From a virus, in the IMG/VR virus record IMGVR_UViG_3300017917_001172, positions 1 to 64,000 of that record: 64,000 bases of DNA, one strand, 5' to 3'. This document shows, piece after piece, positions 23,950 through 31,820 of the stretch. How positions within the stretch are numbered: position 1 is the first letter of the stretch; every line of letters begins with the position of its first letter. The notes beneath the pieces are model-generated. The model was not told where the DNA came from. It did no database searches and saw only the letters and a list, made by a program, of their open reading frames with translations. The translations under genes were made by a program, and so were the position numbers.

Positions 23950-24622
23950 CTCTGGCAAATTTTTTACCCAGATAGTAGCCACCAATTGCAGCGCCAGCTA
24001 CTTTTGCAGCAAAAGGTATGATGGATTTCTTAGGCTCTTCATCCTTGATCAGCAGGTCTTTCTTAGTAACAGCTTTGTTATATGGTGCATACATGTCAGA
24101 TGCAGCTAACTCACGTTTCATGGTCTGATGTATCTTAGTTGCTGCAAGCCTGCGATCGTTTGGTTCTGCATAGTCCCAATCTGCTACTAAACGCCTAGCT
24201 GCTTTTAACCCAGGGCTTTGTATGCCTAAATCCTTCTGCAATCTTAGCAAGAACTTCCTATCATACTCAGAATCTTCTCGTCCTGCTGCTGTATTACGCA
24301 GGTAGCCCATTAGCTGTAGATATGGCAAGTTTATGTGCCTATCAGTTATCATCCTGCCTGCATACCGATCTGGATTCTTGATCATATAAGCCATATTGTG
24401 CAGATCGCTACCACTAGAACGCCACCCGTCTATGCTGCCGCTCTGTAAGGTCTGCTGAGCATACCTCTGAGCAGCTCTAGGATCAGTCTTCTTTAGTGTC
24501 TGAATAGCTAACATTGCATTGAAAAAATTATCAGCTAGTTCAGAAGTGAATATCTCTGACATCTTGGTTGGATTCTTAAACAACCTAGCTTCACTTAGTT
24601 CTTGTAAGAAGTCGAAGCTCAT
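23945..24622 (-). CDS. Virion-type protein with CTS-like N-terminus, 225 aa
   Basis: Begins MSFDFLQELSEARLF; L-S-E then A at residues 9-12 fits a T4 prohead protease site after a short targeting peptide. The middle is helical and basic, and the C-terminus has a hydrophobic stretch AKVAGAAIGGYYLG that could touch a membrane. ATG overlaps the upstream stop as ATGA. Possible internal head protein (inference). Confidence 0.6.
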   Translation of the reverse strand: MSFDFLQELSEARLFKNPTKMSEIFTSELADNFFNAMLAIQTLKKTDPRAAQRYAQQTLQSGSIDGWRSSGSDLHNMAYMIKNPDRYAGRMITDRHINLPYLQLMGYLRNTAAGREDSEYDRKFLLRLQKDLGIQSPGLKAARRLVADWDYAEPNDRRLAATKIHQTMKRELAASDMYAPYNKAVTKKDLLIKDEEPKKSIIPFAAKVAGAAIGGYYLGKKFARA

Positions 24623-25155
24623 CTCATTTTCCTAAACTTTTCGGTTGCAGCCTGCGCATCTTTGCCCCTTAATACCTCAGTGCCTGATCTCCAAGCATTG
24701 TTAACCCAAGTATATTCCTTGCCCACATATGATACCTTGGATTGACCAGGGATTAATCTTTTGGGCTTTATTGTAGTCTGTTTAGGTGCTGTGGTTGCAG
24801 GTGCTGTAGCAGATTGACCTGCAGGAGCAACAGGCTGAGCAGCACCGCTCTTAGCTATCCTCTGATAGAGGGTCATCATCACTGCTGTTCTCAGTATATC
24901 AGCCACTTGCTGATCATTAGTGAGATCTGCTGCCATTATCTTCTGTTCTAATGGTGCAACGTCGTCGTCCCCTAACTTAGCATAACGAGCTATGATGCCA
25001 CCTAGTGTTGATTGCTGCACAGCTCGATCTTCTATGTTAGCACCTTTCTTAGCTTGTATTTGTAGAGCTTGGTGCCATTTAGTAAGGAAAGGCTTTACAT
25101 AAGCATTTGCTTGTTTTTCTACGGAAGTCGCTTCTGAAATCTCGCCGAATCTCAT
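24619..25155 (-). CDS. Virion-type protein with CTS-like N-terminus, 178 aa
   Basis: Begins MRFGEISEATS, with I-S-E then A at residues 6-9. A helical domain (about 15-100) is followed by an Ala/Pro/Thr linker and a small C-terminal domain with YVGKEYTWVNNAWRSG. ATG overlaps the stop of the 80-residue gene upstream. Probably packaged or head-associated; not proven. Confidence 0.6.
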   Translation of the reverse strand: MRFGEISEATSVEKQANAYVKPFLTKWHQALQIQAKKGANIEDRAVQQSTLGGIIARYAKLGDDDVAPLEQKIMAADLTNDQQVADILRTAVMMTLYQRIAKSGAAQPVAPAGQSATAPATTAPKQTTIKPKRLIPGQSKVSYVGKEYTWVNNAWRSGTEVLRGKDAQAATEKFRKMR

Positions 25156-25394
25156 TGCCCAACCTTCCTGATACCGCGCATGAACTTGGCAGTATCCTGC
25201 CCGCGTATGCTGTTGATCAGCCTGCGCTCTAGCTCGCCAGCAGTCTCAGGATCGTATGTCTCACGTATGAGGTTCACTAGATTTATTGCTGATGAGATGA
25301 TGTGGTTAGCCCTAGATTCTATTATGGCTTCCTTGTCCTGCGGATTATACGCAAAACTAATCTCATCCAATATGCTGCGAGTCTGCTTTTTCAT
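25152..25394 (-). CDS. Conserved T4-superfamily protein, 80 aa
   Basis: Helical protein with the pattern RANHIISSAINLVNLI...ETAGELERRLINSIRG, which recurs in small proteins of T4-like phages. A TATAAATA late promoter ends seven bases before the ATG, leaving almost no leader. It is the first gene of a coupled late trio (25394 to 23945). Function unknown. Confidence 0.7.
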   Translation of the reverse strand: MKKQTRSILDEISFAYNPQDKEAIIESRANHIISSAINLVNLIRETYDPETAGELERRLINSIRGQDTAKFMRGIRKVGQ

Positions 25395-25401
25395 GGTCTA
25401 A

Positions 25402-25409
25402 TATTTATA
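25402..25409 (-). promoter_or_regulatory. Late promoter (TATAAATA)
   Basis: Perfect T4 late consensus TATAAATA seven bases before the ATG at 25394. Confidence 0.7.
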
Positions 25410-25446
25410 GCTCTTTTGACGATTATGGAAGGTTGCAGACCTGTAA

Positions 25447-26850
25447 TTAACTGCTGGTTTTTAGGTTGTTTAGCATCTGCTTGAGCTTTGAGCTCTGCAC
25501 CTCAGCCGTTATCTTACCTGATTCTGCTGGTGCATCGCTGCTTGATGTTACCGTTGGTTTGCTCTTGATGCTATCGATGATCGAGCTAGTGGGCTTCTTG
25601 AACTGTGGTGATCCTTCATCTTCACCTAGGTCACGTATGCGCAAGCTGTCCTGATCAAACTCGAGATCAACCTTCTGGCCCACGCCGCTTGAACTACGTG
25701 TCTTCATGAGCTGCAACTGATAGCGCCCATGTTCCTTCATTGACCTGCTGGTGAAGATACCAAACACGTTGTCTGCTGTATTGATCTTGGAGATACCACC
25801 CGAGATGTGGCTGTGATCAAACTCGATCTCTTCTACCGCGCTTCTGTTAAGCTGAGAAGCGGTGACCAAGACCATGTCTAGTTCTTTGGCCAAGTTACGC
25901 AGTTCTTCTGACACATACTTGTCCTTGACGAACAAGTCTGAGGGACTGACCTTGGCGCTGACTGGCATCAGCAGATCGAGATAGTCAACGCAGATGTAGC
26001 TGAGCTTGTGCCCAGTCTGCACTTGCAGTTCCTTGAGATAACTGCGCAAATCGTTCACGTTGCTCTGTGCTGGCATGTACTTGATCCTCAAGCTGCCTGC
26101 TTTCTTGCCTACCATCTTGATCTTCATCTCAACGGTATCGAGATCCTTGAAGATCTCCTTGCTGGGCACGCTGGTCAGCATGCTATCAATACGCATGGCA
26201 CAGAGCTCTTCGCTAAGTTCTAGCGTGATGTAAGCACCATCTAGTCCTGCTGTCATCCAGTTAACTGCTAGGTTCTGCATGAACAGCGATTTACCTGCAC
26301 CAGATCCGCCTGCGAAGATCTCAAGCTCGCCCCTGTTGAAACCACCATATAGTTTGTTGTCTAGCACTGGCCAACCAGTTGACATCTGGCCGTTGCTAGA
26401 CTTGAGCTTCATCAATCGCCCACGCGGGTCCTCGAAGTAATCCAAGCCTAGATTGCGTGTCAAGCTGATCTGCACTGCATCCTTGACCAGCTTCTCGATG
26501 GGATCATACTCGCCCTTCTCGATCAAGTCTGCGCTTTCTAGGATCACTCGCTTTAGCGTCTCATGCCTCGTGAATGATTCAAACTCATCCATGAACCAAT
26601 CGATCATGCTGTCTTCAAGCTTGTCAATCTTGTTCAGCTCTGTGCCTGTTTCAGCCTTGACTTGTTCAGCACTGGGAAGATCGTTGTACTTCTTGCTGTA
26701 GTCACGCAAGAACGTTGATGCTGCCTTCAAGCTGCGATCAAAGTTGATGGGATCAAATATGTTCTGCACACGCACGAAGCTTTGGGCATCAGACAGCATG
26801 ATCTCCAAGAACAGTTTCTGTAGATCTACTGAATAATCCTTAGATGCCAT
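25447..26850 (-). CDS. gp41: DnaB-like replicative helicase
   Basis: 467 residues. N-terminal helical domain (1-150), then the RecA-like motor: Walker A GGSGAGKS at 181-188, YITLELSEE, Walker B-type YICVDYLDLL and the ASQLNRSAVE loop of DnaB helicases. Unwinds DNA at the phage fork and pairs with the primase whose gene overlaps its start by 11 bases. The C-terminal 70 residues are low-complexity and probably bind partners. Confidence 0.92.
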   Translation of the reverse strand: MASKDYSVDLQKLFLEIMLSDAQSFVRVQNIFDPINFDRSLKAASTFLRDYSKKYNDLPSAEQVKAETGTELNKIDKLEDSMIDWFMDEFESFTRHETLKRVILESADLIEKGEYDPIEKLVKDAVQISLTRNLGLDYFEDPRGRLMKLKSSNGQMSTGWPVLDNKLYGGFNRGELEIFAGGSGAGKSLFMQNLAVNWMTAGLDGAYITLELSEELCAMRIDSMLTSVPSKEIFKDLDTVEMKIKMVGKKAGSLRIKYMPAQSNVNDLRSYLKELQVQTGHKLSYICVDYLDLLMPVSAKVSPSDLFVKDKYVSEELRNLAKELDMVLVTASQLNRSAVEEIEFDHSHISGGISKINTADNVFGIFTSRSMKEHGRYQLQLMKTRSSSGVGQKVDLEFDQDSLRIRDLGEDEGSPQFKKPTSSIIDSIKSKPTVTSSSDAPAESGKITAEVQSSKLKQMLNNLKTSS

Positions 26851-27835
26851 GCCTCTTCCTCATCAACTCTATCTTTAATTTACTATCTTGTTTAGCTTGA
26901 AGTATAGATCTTAATGTGAACAGTTTGCCGTACCGCTGCATGGCATCAGCAGCATCCTTGATGTCTGCCTGCCACTCTGGAAAGCTAACTGACCATCCAT
27001 AAGTCAGTGCTGCATCGATCAGCCGGCCGCCGCTCTTGTCCATGTCTGGAACCACGATGATCTCTCTGCCCAAGCTGTCTATGATCTCTGCTTTCTTATC
27101 TGACACTTCATTAGTTAGCGCAGCCAAACCATTAACAGCTATGGCATCAAACGGTCCTTCAGTCAGCAATGCAAACTTGCTGTCGCGATGCTGCTGATCT
27201 ACACCAAACACGTAATCGCTGCCAACGTGCTGTATGTACTTGCTCATGCCCTTGGTCAGATCAACGCTGCGGGCGGTGTAGCCAACTTCTTTGCCCTGCC
27301 AGGTGTAAGGTATCAGCACTCGCCTGCGATAACCATCCTCGTGGCTCCAGCGCCAATCCCAATCATCCAGCGAGAACCCTCGGTCAGTGATGTATGCTAT
27401 TACCGCCGTGAGATCCTCGTCCTCGTAGCCGTTAGCTAGCCAATCTCTCACGCTGGCATTAGCTGGCAACTCTCGGGGTTCGAACTTTATCTCGGCCTTA
27501 GCACGCTCTTGCTGGACTATCTCTACGTCTAGCTGCCGCATGGCATCAAATACTATGCGCTGTATCTGCCCTTCGTCCATGCCCATCCAAGACATGAGCC
27601 TGCGCATCTTATAACCAAAATGCAAGCCAGGACGCCAGCTAGCTTTGTATCCACAGTTGAAGCAATGATAGCTTGCACCGCCCTCTGGCGTGAACAGCAG
27701 GCCGCCACGGCTTCGCTTGTCCTGCGTCTCGCCATTGTGAGTGCAGCAAGGCGCGTTGAAGCTCAGCCATCCCTTGGCTGCCTTCTTGTGCTTGGGCGGT
27801 AACACGCTCGATATGGCCTGCTGAGTCAGATTCAT
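26840..27835 (-). CDS. gp61: DNA primase, DnaG/gp61 type
   Basis: 331 residues. Zinc-binding N-terminus with C30/C31, H33, C58 and C61 (HCFNCG), a middle domain, and a TOPRIM domain with E in LLTEGPFDA (about 221) and D-x-D in VVPDMDKSG (about 262). Makes RNA primers for the phage fork with gp41. The promoter's -10 box TATAAT lies six bases before the ATG and no ribosome site is seen, so the mRNA is probably leaderless. Confidence 0.9.
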   Translation of the reverse strand: MNLTQQAISSVLPPKHKKAAKGWLSFNAPCCTHNGETQDKRSRGGLLFTPEGGASYHCFNCGYKASWRPGLHFGYKMRRLMSWMGMDEGQIQRIVFDAMRQLDVEIVQQERAKAEIKFEPRELPANASVRDWLANGYEDEDLTAVIAYITDRGFSLDDWDWRWSHEDGYRRRVLIPYTWQGKEVGYTARSVDLTKGMSKYIQHVGSDYVFGVDQQHRDSKFALLTEGPFDAIAVNGLAALTNEVSDKKAEIIDSLGREIIVVPDMDKSGGRLIDAALTYGWSVSFPEWQADIKDAADAMQRYGKLFTLRSILQAKQDSKLKIELMRKRHGI

Positions 27836-27841
27836 CAGTAT

Positions 27842-27869
27842 ATTATAACACGCTTCTAAAATAAGTCAA
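27842..27869 (-). promoter_or_regulatory. Promoter of primase-helicase operon
   Basis: TTGACT-N16-TATAAT, near consensus, with ATG of the primase six bases after the -10 box. Confidence 0.75.
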
Positions 27870-27892
27870 AGGATCTATCTGGACTAAGTATC

Positions 27893-28273
27893 TTGGTTAT
27901 GGATTTGCATTTACAAGAATTTCTGGACAAGTATCCTTTTTTTGCTCTAGTCAGATACTCTGATCAAGAGTTTGTTTGCATCATCCAGAACCAAGACACT
28001 GATGTCACCACTATATATGACTTCAACAGCCTTAAGACCGAGGCACACCGAATCACTTTCATAGCATTAGCTGAACAATGGTGGTGGGAATCAAACAGGC
28101 AGATACCTATAAACATATTCCTCAAGAACGATTGGCATCAGTTCCGTTATGCTAGCAAGACCTTACTGACCAAGGAAGTCAACATAATAGCCGGTCATGC
28201 TGTTAGGCTTAATGATCTAGCCAGCAAGCGCACCAAGCGCAAGATGATACAGCTAGTTCGCCGCCCCACATAG
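27893..28273 (+). CDS. Conserved phage protein, 126 aa
   Basis: Isolated plus-strand gene. The sequence LQEFLDKYPFFALVRYSDQEFVCIIQNQD...YDFNSLKT is a pattern conserved in cyanophage-like T4 relatives (unknown function), with an Arg/Lys-rich C-terminus. Start is ATG at 27893 or two codons later. It is divergent from the primase and overlaps the convergent gene 28253-28822 by 21 bases. Confidence 0.7.
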   Translation: MVMDLHLQEFLDKYPFFALVRYSDQEFVCIIQNQDTDVTTIYDFNSLKTEAHRITFIALAEQWWWESNRQIPINIFLKNDWHQFRYASKTLLTKEVNIIAGHAVRLNDLASKRTKRKMIQLVRRPT

Positions 28274-28822
28274 AAGATTCATGTGTACTGCTACCAACTG
28301 CGCATAGCTAACCGCATGCGCTTTCTTGAAGTAATAGCTACCATCTGCAGGTTTAGTCCAGATATCCTCTGAGACTTCCTTCCAAGTCTTGCCTATCAGA
28401 TGACGCTTAGCTGGACGTATGACCGCTAGGAACATGGCCATCCTAGGTATGCTGTTGACTGGTTCAGGCATCTTATGCAGGGTATCATAGTGGTTGTTGA
28501 TGTGTATGATCTGCTCAACGAACTCCCTGTGATCCAGCATCTCCCACATGGGCTCTGTGTCCATGAGCTTCTGCAAGTGAGATTCATCCTTGACCTGCTC
28601 ATAGACATGCACGTTGAGGAAGTCTAGCTTAACGTATGCTAGATCCTCTGCTAGCTGATAATCTATGCTAGCCCATCCTGTCACGGGATCAGTAGGCACG
28701 TCAGTCACGAACACACCTGTGTTGTGCTTGGTCCACTCGCCCTTGCGCTCTATGCTGGCAGGCACATGCTTTATCAGCTGGAGTATCTTTTCTCTGTCTG
28801 CGAAATCAATATCGATATCCAT
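28253..28822 (-). CDS. DNA polymerase III alpha-like mini-protein, 189 aa
   Basis: Contains in order several landmarks of bacterial PolIII alpha: MDIDIDFADREKIL at the start (like the third catalytic Asp strand DxDxDF-x-x-R), TGVFV...AEDLAYVKLDFLNVHVY (like E-x-x-GLVK-DFLGL-x-TL), a stretch like ALYRPG (LAVIRPAKRHLI) and YYFKKAHAVSYAQLVA (like FNKSHA-x-AYA). The palm segment with the two other catalytic aspartates is absent, as are the PHP and OB domains, so it cannot be a complete polymerase. Related short proteins exist in T4-like cyanophages. ATG overlaps the upstream stop (TGATG). Confidence 0.65.
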   Translation of the reverse strand: MDIDIDFADREKILQLIKHVPASIERKGEWTKHNTGVFVTDVPTDPVTGWASIDYQLAEDLAYVKLDFLNVHVYEQVKDESHLQKLMDTEPMWEMLDHREFVEQIIHINNHYDTLHKMPEPVNSIPRMAMFLAVIRPAKRHLIGKTWKEVSEDIWTKPADGSYYFKKAHAVSYAQLVAVHMNLLCGAAN

Positions 28823-29550
28823 CAGAAGCCTGCCTCTCTAAGCACATGCTTGCACCATTCGGCATCTGCCAGATAATCTTTCAGTTTCTTGTTCCAGAAC
28901 TCAGGGTCGATCCACGGATAGATCATGGCAATTTGTTCGTCGTTTAGCTTGCCCAACGCTTCAATGCCCGTGTCGGAGCAATAGATAACCCACGGTGACA
29001 CGCGGCCGTTCTTGATCATAGCGCACATCCTATTGGTAGATGAATACCTAAAGAAGTGATTTACCACGCTGCTGTGCTCGTCTGCCCAGGCCTGCATCTC
29101 GACTATGGCACGTTCTAGCGCATCCTGTGGATTCTCCCTGCGCAGATACTCTAGCAGATACTGATCATAGAACGCATCTCTGGTCCAGTGATCTAGCTTC
29201 TTGTTGTTCTTGATCACCCATTCTGTGTAGCCAGCAGGATTGATAGCTCTTATGCCATGAAGATGCCTACCAAACTTGACGAAGGCCTTGTAGTAAGGGC
29301 TCTCTGAGAAATCCTCGTAGGTCTTGGTCTTGGCTGAGCCCTGCGTGAGCTCATAGAACTTGATCCATGCGTTGAAGCCTAGCCTCACGCCAACCTCGTC
29401 CTTCTGCTGATGCCTACGCTTGCTCTCACACAGATGCGCAGCCAAGGTTGATTCTTTCATGAATCCCTTGCCGCAGAACTTGCACTTGTATTCTTGTGCT
29501 AGGGGACCAGCTGCAAGTGCATCAGCGATGACCTTAGCGAGCTCACTCAT
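28822..29550 (-). CDS. Zinc-finger protein of the T4 superfamily, 242 aa
   Basis: N-terminal C2H2/C2HC-type finger YKCKFCGKGFMKESTLAAHLC (residues 21-41), then a long helical body rich in Trp/Tyr and a conserved C-terminal segment. The finger followed by ESKRRHQQ is characteristic of a family in cyanophage-like viruses with unknown function; DNA or RNA binding is likely. Overlaps the upstream gene by eight bases. Confidence 0.72.
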   Translation of the reverse strand: MSELAKVIADALAAGPLAQEYKCKFCGKGFMKESTLAAHLCESKRRHQQKDEVGVRLGFNAWIKFYELTQGSAKTKTYEDFSESPYYKAFVKFGRHLHGIRAINPAGYTEWVIKNNKKLDHWTRDAFYDQYLLEYLRRENPQDALERAIVEMQAWADEHSSVVNHFFRYSSTNRMCAMIKNGRVSPWVIYCSDTGIEALGKLNDEQIAMIYPWIDPEFWNKKLKDYLADAEWCKHVLREAGF

Positions 29551-30028
29551 CTGTTCCCTTCATCGCTGCTTTGATCTCTTTCTCGGTCCATCCTCTGTCC
29601 TGCAATTCTTTCAGGACGTCATCCTCGTTGTTCGTGGCTGCTAGGATCTCTAGTTCTGATTCGTTAGCGTTGGGATAGAGCTTGGCGAACAGCTTGAGCT
29701 TCTTGTCAGTCTTGCCTCGCTTGCCCGGCGCGATCCATCCATGCTTCTGTGTGCCCATGCCAGGACTAGCTGCTGTCATCAGCAGATATTGCAGCTTGGG
29801 ATGATCCTTGATGGAGTTGAAACGCTTGTTGACAGTCTCGTTCACTGCCATGAGATAGTAGCGAGCAAAGTCGGGATTACCGCTCACGCTAGATGAATAG
29901 CGCATGTAGAGCCATGCAGGGAACTTGTCCTTCTGGGCCTGCTTGAGCTTGTTCCACCAAGCGCGATCCTTGCGATCAACAGCTGGTAGAACGTCTGCTA
30001 GCTTGATAGCTGATTCATCATCTGCCAT
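29543..30028 (-). CDS. Conserved T4-superfamily protein, 161 aa
   Basis: Helical protein with FPAWLYMRYSSSVSG and ETVNKRFNSIKDHPKLQYLL, a pattern shared with cyanophage-like relatives. The C-terminal segment DVLKELQDRGWTEKEIKAAM resembles a UBA-like small helical motif. It is in the replication/recombination run with the zinc-finger protein; role unknown. Confidence 0.68.
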   Translation of the reverse strand: MADDESAIKLADVLPAVDRKDRAWWNKLKQAQKDKFPAWLYMRYSSSVSGNPDFARYYLMAVNETVNKRFNSIKDHPKLQYLLMTAASPGMGTQKHGWIAPGKRGKTDKKLKLFAKLYPNANESELEILAATNNEDDVLKELQDRGWTEKEIKAAMKGTDE

Positions 30029-30031
30029 GCA

Positions 30032-30532
30032 TCACCATGCTTTAGTTATATCAATGATCTCAGATTGTTTCGATATTTCTTTCACGAAGAACGCACATCT
30101 AGGATTGGGCTTGTCTTCTAGTGGTATCGCTAAGATGTGGCCTGGCTTGAGCTTGGGGAAGTACCACTTGACGTCTTGGTAGACATCAATGATCTCTATC
30201 TGCTCGTAATTGGGCATGATGCCTTTGATGGGATTGAACGTGAAAGCCTTGAAGCTGCGGTCGTTCAACCTAGTCAAGGGCAGCACTTCTAGATCACCAA
30301 AGTCAGGCTCTCCCACTAGCATCTGCCAGTTGTAGGGCATCTTGATCACGTTCTTACCGATCTTCATCACCAGTGCTGGATCGTTGAACGTTTCCATGAA
30401 TATGAGTGGAATGAAGAAGTAGTCTGGATCCTTAGGATCTGAATTGTCTAGCACACAGAACCGCAGATCATCCACGTATTCTGGCAAGTCGTTCATCTCA
30501 TAAGCTGTGTTTTCTGCGGTCAATATCTTCAT
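30032..30532 (-). CDS. Conserved T4-superfamily protein, 166 aa
   Basis: Mostly beta protein with Pro- and Phe-rich segments (YFFIPLIFMETF; MPYNWQMLVGEPDFGDLEVLPLTRLNDR). ATG at 30532 comes six bases after a TATATT -10 box without a ribosome site, so it may be leaderless. No enzymatic motif recognised. Confidence 0.66.
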   Translation of the reverse strand: MKILTAENTAYEMNDLPEYVDDLRFCVLDNSDPKDPDYFFIPLIFMETFNDPALVMKIGKNVIKMPYNWQMLVGEPDFGDLEVLPLTRLNDRSFKAFTFNPIKGIMPNYEQIEIIDVYQDVKWYFPKLKPGHILAIPLEDKPNPRCAFFVKEISKQSEIIDITKAW

Positions 30533-30538
30533 TTAACT

Positions 30539-30567
30539 AATATAGCACTTTGCTCATTACCGATCAA
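30539..30567 (-). promoter_or_regulatory. Probable early/middle promoter
   Basis: TTGATC-N17-TATATT with GTGC directly before the -10 box, as in the early family; ATG follows six bases later. Overlaps the end of the upstream gene. Confidence 0.5.
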
Positions 30568-31066
30568 CCTTATATCGCCAAGTCACGACATCATCGATCT
30601 GTTCCTGCGTCCAGTTGTCGTAATAGCCCTGCTTCTTTAGCATCTCGCTGGCCATGTTGAGCTTGGCTGTTTCTTGCAGCAAGACCAGCGCCCACTTGCC
30701 TTGATTCATCTTTTCGCCAGCCACGATCTCGGGATCATCGGGGTGATCTTCCAGCGCGACCAAACCAGAGGGCATCAACCACTTATGGTTGGCCTGCCAA
30801 GTCAAGTCTGATAGCTGCAAAGGAGACACCTGTTCCTTGTTGCAACCTAGCACGATCACTTCCTTAGGCAGACCAAGCTCTGTGATAGCATAGAGATTGT
30901 TAGTGAGATGTTCTGCGTTGTCACACAATACCCAATGTATCTTGTTCGTGACTAGAGCATTCCTCGCAAATGGGCAAGGCACGTGTCCTAGCTTTTCGTT
31001 AGGTACGCTGACCCAGTTCAGTATCCATTCACCTACGTCATTGATCAATTCTTGCTCAGAGCTCAT
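30557..31066 (-). CDS. Conserved phage protein, 169 aa
   Basis: Start MSSEQELINDVGE at 31066 overlaps the stop of the DUF6614 gene. The N-terminal motif NEKLGHVPCPFARNALV (P-C-P-F-A) recurs in small phage and bacterial proteins of unknown function, followed by an alpha/beta body. No catalytic motif seen. Confidence 0.65.
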   Translation of the reverse strand: MSSEQELINDVGEWILNWVSVPNEKLGHVPCPFARNALVTNKIHWVLCDNAEHLTNNLYAITELGLPKEVIVLGCNKEQVSPLQLSDLTWQANHKWLMPSGLVALEDHPDDPEIVAGEKMNQGKWALVLLQETAKLNMASEMLKKQGYYDNWTQEQIDDVVTWRYKVDR

Positions 31067-31388
31067 CTGGCCAATCCCTATATAATGCATGTTGGATGTC
31101 ATCATCCACGAACTGATTGAAGCTCTGATGCTTGGCTTCTAGATCACCTTCCAAGGGTGCTACACGCTTGAAGGCTGCATCCATCTGCGCCATGTCCTTG
31201 AACTCCATCATGATGTGCCATTCAGGAAGATCTGCTATGCTTCGGAACCCCATCTTGCAGCGAGTGATCCTGTAGCTTTGCAGCTTCTTCTCTAGCATAA
31301 GCTGGTTTAAGAATGACTTCATGTTAGCGACCCACTCCTTGTCAGAGATGTCGCCTTTCTTGTTGGCCCAGATATGATATATGTCCAT
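31056..31388 (-). CDS. DUF6614-like protein, 110 aa
   Basis: IYHIWANKKGDISDKEW at the start, then YRITRCKMGFRS, EWHIMMEFKDMAQMDAAF and ALYRDWPD at the end. These fit a family of small ferredoxin-fold-like proteins common in alphaproteobacteria, function unknown. ATG overlaps the upstream stop (TGATG). It supports an alphaproteobacterial host. Confidence 0.65.
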   Translation of the reverse strand: MDIYHIWANKKGDISDKEWVANMKSFLNQLMLEKKLQSYRITRCKMGFRSIADLPEWHIMMEFKDMAQMDAAFKRVAPLEGDLEAKHQSFNQFVDDDIQHALYRDWPDEL

Positions 31389-31819
31389 CAGATTGGTCCC
31401 ATTGTCTCGAAGCCTTGCATCTCTTTCTTGTATTCGTCAGCGTGACCGAGATAGAGATAGTGGAAGCCTCTGTTCCTGTAGACTGCACATTCATGCTTGA
31501 GGCTGCTGATACCTAATCTGAGACTAGGATCCTCGTAGTTCCAAGCGAACTGTATGCATTCCGCGTTACGCTTGTCATACCTGCGTATGATGCTGAAGGC
31601 GATCAACTGGTCACAGTCGTCATAGTAACCTATGACGTCATTGCTAGGATCAGTATATTCGCTGTCGAAGATTGGCATGTAGCTGGGAAACTTTTTGTAC
31701 CTACAATAGGCGAGGTATATGCCCCCTAGCTGCAAGGGATCAGGGTTGGATAGGTATGTCCATCCACCCTGCATTTGAGTATAGTCAGTCCTGCGTAGGT
31801 CTATTCTTGCGTATATCAT
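31388..31819 (-). CDS. GNAT-like conserved phage protein, 143 aa
   Basis: Contains GYYDDCDQLIAFSIIRRYD, QFAWNYEDPSLRLGISSLKHECAVYRNRGFHYLYLG, a pattern conserved in cyanophage-like viruses and similar to the GNAT or leucyl/phenylalanyl-transferase fold. The acetyl-CoA loop is not clear. The start follows the UvsW stop by one base. Confidence 0.65.
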   Translation of the reverse strand: MIYARIDLRRTDYTQMQGGWTYLSNPDPLQLGGIYLAYCRYKKFPSYMPIFDSEYTDPSNDVIGYYDDCDQLIAFSIIRRYDKRNAECIQFAWNYEDPSLRLGISSLKHECAVYRNRGFHYLYLGHADEYKKEMQGFETMGPI

Positions 31820-31820
31820 C

